Of a DNA stretch of 8,020 bases, positions 4,632 through 8,020 are shown piece by piece. Below the pieces are notes generated by a model, which saw only the letters and a list, made by a program, of their open reading frames with translations, was not told the DNA's origin and did no database searches. The translations under genes and the position numbers were made by a program. Source of the DNA: an uncultured Bacilli bacterium. GTDB taxonomy: Bacteria > Bacillota_I > Bacilli_A > RF39 > UBA660. The number at the start of each line of letters is the position of its first letter. Within the stretch, counting starts at the first letter, position 1. The DNA is taken from contig CANQNZ010000054.1 in NCBI GenBank assembly GCA_947625365.1, positions 1 through 8,020 on the forward strand. The letters are read 5' to 3'.

Positions 4632-6150
4632 TATTTTTTTTCACTACTCTTTCTAAAACAATGTAATTTCCATATTCACATTCCTCCAAATTTGTACATT
4701 TTCCATAATATATATGTTTGTAATTTTTATCTTTGATAATTTGGTTATAAAATATTTCTTGTTCATTAACTATTAAATAATTAAAATTGTATTTATCTAC
4801 AAAATTTTTATAATTTATTTGCCCTTTACTTAATAAATAATACTCAAAAAAAATATCTTCTTTTTTATTGTTAGTTTTTAAAAACACCTCAGCACGAGAA
4901 TCAATATAAGGTTTTATACCCCTATATTCTAAATAACTGCCATTATTATAATTAGCATATATATTATTTTTTTTCGAAGGATTATGTTTTAAAATTTCAT
5001 CAACACCAGGTTTTAAATATGTTTGAAGGCCTTTTTGACATATAAAAGTAGCGCCGCATATTAATAAAATACCTATTAAAAAAATAAATTTATATAATTT
5101 AAATTTCCTAATTTTTTCTTTTGCTTGTTTTTTTAACTTTGGTATATATGGTTCACAATATAAAATAATAAACGGGATTACTCCTATAATCCATAATGAT
5201 ATATTTCTATAACTAGTTAAACTTAAGTACGTTAACCCTAAAAACAATAGAATTTGTCGAATTTTAAATTTTCCTTTTTTAGCAACAGCAAATAATACCA
5301 TTATAATAATTAATAAGCTAAAGTATATTTTTCCATTTAAGGTACTTATTGTAACACTATTCATTTCTCCTATCATTTCATTAACATAATAATTACCATA
5401 AGAATTAAAAATATACGTAATCGCCTTTATACCGTACGGATTTATAAATGCTACTATAAACATGATTGCCCATATTAATAATAATTTAAACACCCTATTA
5501 TCTTTTTTATTTTTTATTTTTAATATTATATAATTTGCCATATAAGGCAACATAAATATATACAACATAAAATACATTGCTGCATGCAAATTTATTTGTA
5601 AAAATGATATTAATATCATAAAATATATTGCCTTTGTTTTTTCATTTTTATAAAATTTTTCCATTATATACAATGTTACTACAAGTAACAAGTACGTAAA
5701 TATTTGTGGGCGAGTTGTAATATAAGATAATATTAATAATATTAAATCAATAACTATACTTATAAAAGTAGATATTCTATAATTATTATTACTCATTTCC
5801 ATACATAATTTATATAAGAAATATAATATTAGACAATTTATTAAAAAACATAAAATAAATAATCCATACGTTGAATTTATACTATGAGCGATATAAAAAA
5901 TTACTGATGATAACCATTGTTGCATCACAAAAGAAAGGCCTTGATGCATACTAAATGGTTCAATTATTGGAAAACCGTGTTTCAATACATATTTTCCGTG
6001 ATTTAATAAAAACCAAATATCATGATTTCCGTTTAAAACAATAGTAATTGTACTTATTAATAATGGTATAAAGAAAAATAACAAGCATTCGGATTTTAAG
6101 GGAATATAATTTTGATATACACTAATAATTTTATTTATTTTTCTTTTCAT
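4618..6150 (-). CDS. GT-C-like multi-pass membrane protein, copy B
   Basis: This 510-residue protein is a tandem paralogue of the 493-aa protein. It has the same layout: a cytoplasmic N-terminus, a first loop HDIWFLLNHG (43-52) with Asp44, many membrane helices, and a C-terminal outside region with NIYANYNNGSYLEYR (396-410) and YIDSRAEVF (415-423). These are hallmarks of the uncharacterised GT-C-like membrane glycosyltransferase group. Copy B has extra C-terminal residues with Cys485 and Cys491 that copy A lacks. Residues 44-260 match copy A except for Ile45 and Met68. The start lies inside the end of the FAD-oxidoreductase gene (20-bp overlap) with only a weak GAAAAAG site, so it probably depends on translational coupling. 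The diverged N-terminus and C-terminal half suggest that acceptor or sugar specificity differs from copy A. Substrate is not deducible. Confidence 0.75.
   Translation of the reverse strand: MKRKINKIISVYQNYIPLKSECLLFFFIPLLISTITIVLNGNHDIWFLLNHGKYVLKHGFPIIEPFSMHQGLSFVMQQWLSSVIFYIAHSINSTYGLFILCFLINCLILYFLYKLCMEMSNNNYRISTFISIVIDLILLILSYITTRPQIFTYLLLVVTLYIMEKFYKNEKTKAIYFMILISFLQINLHAAMYFMLYIFMLPYMANYIILKIKNKKDNRVFKLLLIWAIMFIVAFINPYGIKAITYIFNSYGNYYVNEMIGEMNSVTISTLNGKIYFSLLIIIMVLFAVAKKGKFKIRQILLFLGLTYLSLTSYRNISLWIIGVIPFIILYCEPYIPKLKKQAKEKIRKFKLYKFIFLIGILLICGATFICQKGLQTYLKPGVDEILKHNPSKKNNIYANYNNGSYLEYRGIKPYIDSRAEVFLKTNNKKEDIFFEYYLLSKGQINYKNFVDKYNFNYLIVNEQEIFYNQIIKDKNYKHIYYGKCTNLEECEYGNYIVLERVVKKNNESI
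5371..6021. repeat. near-identical 651-bp direct repeat, copy B
   Basis: This is the partner of 3855-4505. The 567 bp from 5371 to 5937 appear identical and the last 84 bp carry four substitutions, two silent and two changing Val to Ile or Met. The two copies are in direct orientation, about 860 bp apart. They could recombine to delete 1516 bp and leave a single in-frame hybrid gene, since the offset is not a multiple of three but both copies sit in the same codon phase within their own genes. Confidence 0.95.
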
Positions 6151-7675
6151 GATAATCTTTTTCTACATTCACCTCCCATATATTATTTTTATCTTTCTTA
6201 CCCGCAATTATATTTTCAACTGCTTTCATTGATGTTAACATCGAATGGTCCATATTATTATAACGATGTTGACCATTTCGTCCTACACAATATAAATTTT
6301 CAAATTTATTTAAATATTCTTTTAGTTCATCTATTTGTTCATAAGTATCAAAATAAGCAGGATATGCCTTTTTTACTTTCTCAACGTGATAATCTAAAAC
6401 ATCCTCTTTATTTATTAATCCCATTGAAACCAAATCCTTAATAGCAACATCTTTTAATTGCCAATTTTTCAAATGCCAAAATTCTTCATTTTCATTGCAA
6501 AAATATTCTAATCCAAGCCATACTGTCTCTTCTGGTTTTTTGACCATATAAGGTGACCAATTATTAAATATTTGAATTCTTCCTAATTTTACTTTTTTAT
6601 CTTGAACATATATCCAACAATCAGGTATTAAATTATTTAAAGTCTTTATATTGGTTTCATTTTTTAATTTTATCTTTTTAACAAGCAATCCTACTGTTAT
6701 AAAATCTCTATATGGCAGCCCTCTAGCTATAGTTTGAATGTTTTTGGGTACTGATTTTTCCATACTTTCTATTAAATCCTTTAATGGCATAGAAGAAATA
6801 AAAATATCTCCTTTTATTTCAGACTGACCACATTTTACAGCAATTATTTTATTTTTATTGCAAATAATTTTTGTTACTTTGCTATTTTTTTTTATTTTTC
6901 CACCCAATTTTTTATATTTTTTTAAAACTGATTCCCACAATTGGCCTGGTCCATATTTTGGATACCAAAATTCTTCTATTAGAGAGGTTTCTTTTTTATT
7001 AGATTTTAAATGAAACAATTTTTTTAATCCATCTCTCAATACTTCCATCACAGACACACCCTTAACTCTCTGGGCTCCCCAATCGGCAGATATTTTAGAA
7101 GGATGCCTTCCCCATAATTTTTCGGTGTAACCTTCAAAAAAAGTACTGTATAATCTATAACCAAATCGATTAATATAAAAATTTTCTAGTGATACTTCTT
7201 CTTTTTTTATCATTAAACTTTTAAAATAACTAGCTCCACTTAAACAAGTATTTTTAAATCCTAAATTTTTAAAAGTATTTAAAGAGATAGTCACAGGATA
7301 ATTAAAAAATTTATTTAAATAAAATATTCTAGACACTCTATTTCTTTTGAGCATTACTTCATCCTCTTTTTCTGGATTAGGCCCTTTTTTAGGTAATTGC
7401 TTTTGGCGTTTTAAGATTTTATCATCATATGCAGGTTTACCTTGTATAGGTAATATTTCTTGCCAGAATTTTTTTATCTGTTCATCTTTGGAAAAAAAAC
7501 GATGACCGCCTAAATCCATTCTATTACCTTTATATTTTATAGTTTTGGATATTCCTCCTACATCTGCACTTTCTTCTAAAATAAGAACATCATAGTTTTT
7601 ATTGGACTTTAATAGCTCATAACCAGCGGTTAAACCGGCAGGCCCTGCTCCTATTATTACTACTTTTTTCTTCAT
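6131..7675 (-). CDS. FAD-dependent oxidoreductase, UDP-galactopyranose mutase-like
   Basis: This 514-residue cytoplasmic protein has an N-terminal Rossmann FAD motif GAGPAG (9-14) with the ribose-binding acid Glu34, then GGISKT (40-45) and DLGGHRFF (54-61), the usual second FAD contact in this superfamily. The central EKLWGRHPSKISADWGAQRVKG region (185-206) and YGPGQLWE (241-248) are typical of the COG1232-type proteins found in polysaccharide clusters. The C-terminal LYCVGRNGQHRYNNMDHSM stretch (461-479) closes the FAD site. Relatives are annotated as protoporphyrinogen-oxidase-like or UDP-galactopyranose-mutase-like. Here the glycosyltransferase neighbours favour action on a nucleotide- or lipid-linked sugar over haem synthesis. 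The exact reaction is unknown. An AAGGTG site precedes the start; the gene lies 21 bp after the glycosyltransferase fragment and overlaps the next gene by 20 bp. Length is normal and it appears intact. Confidence 0.8.
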   Translation of the reverse strand: MKKKVVIIGAGPAGLTAGYELLKSNKNYDVLILEESADVGGISKTIKYKGNRMDLGGHRFFSKDEQIKKFWQEILPIQGKPAYDDKILKRQKQLPKKGPNPEKEDEVMLKRNRVSRIFYLNKFFNYPVTISLNTFKNLGFKNTCLSGASYFKSLMIKKEEVSLENFYINRFGYRLYSTFFEGYTEKLWGRHPSKISADWGAQRVKGVSVMEVLRDGLKKLFHLKSNKKETSLIEEFWYPKYGPGQLWESVLKKYKKLGGKIKKNSKVTKIICNKNKIIAVKCGQSEIKGDIFISSMPLKDLIESMEKSVPKNIQTIARGLPYRDFITVGLLVKKIKLKNETNIKTLNNLIPDCWIYVQDKKVKLGRIQIFNNWSPYMVKKPEETVWLGLEYFCNENEEFWHLKNWQLKDVAIKDLVSMGLINKEDVLDYHVEKVKKAYPAYFDTYEQIDELKEYLNKFENLYCVGRNGQHRYNNMDHSMLTSMKAVENIIAGKKDKNNIWEVNVEKDYHEKKNK

Positions 7676-7696
7676 AAATTCACCTTAACTATAACT

Positions 7697-8020
7697 CTAT
7701 TGCAAATTTTTAATTTTCATTATATTAATTAAAATAGAGAAAAATATTATTTCTAAGCCTATAACAATTAAACAATTAGCCATAATAACTTGAGGCATAA
7801 ATAGTTCGGGATTTAATGAGCCAAAATTAACATGTTGCCATTTAATTAAAGATATCATACTCATAACTAGACCTATAACTAATAGTATGGCTCCTGATAA
7901 TACTAATTTATACGTCCTAACCCGGCACATAGTTTTTGTAAAACAATCTAACTTTAAAATTAATTTCATATTATAAGAATATAGTTTATCCAAAACAAAA
8001 AACATACATAATAAAATACC
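7697..8020 (-). CDS. partial family-2 glycosyltransferase, C-terminal membrane part
   Basis: The reading frame stays open to the window edge, so the 107 visible residues are the C-terminal end of a longer protein. The Met at 8005 is probably internal and has no ribosome site visible upstream. The fragment has VRTYKLVLSGAILLVIGL then two membrane helices (about 38-60 and 76-100), separated by a short loop with NFGSLNPELF, and ends IIFFSILINIMKIK. This is the usual C-terminal helix pair of DPM1-like family-2 glycosyltransferases that make polyprenyl-phosphate sugars. The catalytic domain would lie beyond 8020, so the family call rests on the tail and on the neighbours: such enzymes supply donors for GT-C transferases like the two downstream. 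A free-standing small membrane protein is less likely. The stop is TAG, 21 bp before the FAD gene. Confidence 0.55.
   Translation of the reverse strand, partial: GILLCMFFVLDKLYSYNMKLILKLDCFTKTMCRVRTYKLVLSGAILLVIGLVMSMISLIKWQHVNFGSLNPELFMPQVIMANCLIVIGLEIIFFSILINIMKIKNLQ

Noticed and set aside
3855..6021. Insertion sequence or mobile element as the cause of the 651-bp repeat
   Set aside because: The repeat lies within and in frame with two homologous genes, has no terminal inverted repeats or transposase, and is flanked by homologous coding sequence on both sides.
6112..6441. 109-aa open frame on the plus strand
   Set aside because: It is antisense to the end of the FAD-oxidoreductase gene and the start of the next gene, both of which are well supported; it shows no recognisable family or ribosome site.
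7697..8005. Complete 102-aa small membrane protein starting at 8005
   Set aside because: The frame stays open upstream to the window edge, no ribosome site precedes the Met, and the sequence looks like the C-terminal helix pair of a larger glycosyltransferase.
1..8020. CRISPR array, tRNA or rRNA genes
   Set aside because: I see no regularly spaced short direct repeats, no cloverleaf-like sequence and no rRNA-like stretch on either strand.

Overview
This is a very AT-rich window in which every gene I accept lies on the minus strand. The genes have Shine-Dalgarno sites of the AGGAGG type. Every Trp codon I checked is TGG, and one gene ends in TGA, so the standard bacterial code is in use. This points to a low-GC Firmicutes/Bacilli-type organism, possibly an uncultivated gut lineage, and argues against a code-4 Mycoplasma. 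The taxonomy is inference from composition and gene content only.

Reading in the direction of transcription (high to low coordinates), the first block (8020 to 3150) is a surface-glycan cassette. It holds the C-terminal end of a probable membrane-anchored family-2 glycosyltransferase, an FAD-dependent oxidoreductase of the UDP-galactopyranose-mutase/protoporphyrinogen-oxidase-like group, and two tandem paralogous multi-pass membrane proteins that look like GT-C glycosyltransferases. The last three genes overlap by 20 and 14 bp. The two paralogues share a block of about 651 bp (3855-4505 and 5371-6021) that is almost identical at DNA level, inside genes that are otherwise strongly diverged. 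This is the signature of recent gene conversion.

The second block (3109 to 92) is a separate transcription unit. It has a near-consensus sigmaA promoter (TTGATA-17-TATAAT, 3081-3109) and a GNRA-loop intrinsic terminator (92-116). Between them are six genes: four small single-span membrane proteins (57, 74, 158 and 163 aa) sharing the N-terminal motif M-[KR]-E-[AS]-[TI]-G, a CpaE/MinD-like protein with a degenerate Walker A motif (342 aa), and a two-span pilin resembling VirB2/T4SS pilins (111 aa). The 57-aa gene, first in the operon and with the strongest ribosome binding site, is easily missed because of its size.

The second block looks like an envelope-spanning or pilus-like apparatus mixing a Tad-type (CpaE plus pseudopilin-like) part with a type IV secretion-type pilin. 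No motor ATPase, TadB/TadC platform or prepilin peptidase lies in the window. The cysteine-bearing extracellular tails suggest disulfide-stabilised surface subunits. A link between the glycan cassette and the pilus-like proteins (for example glycosylation of the subunits) is possible but rests only on adjacency. No gene-free stretch exceeds about 125 bases.
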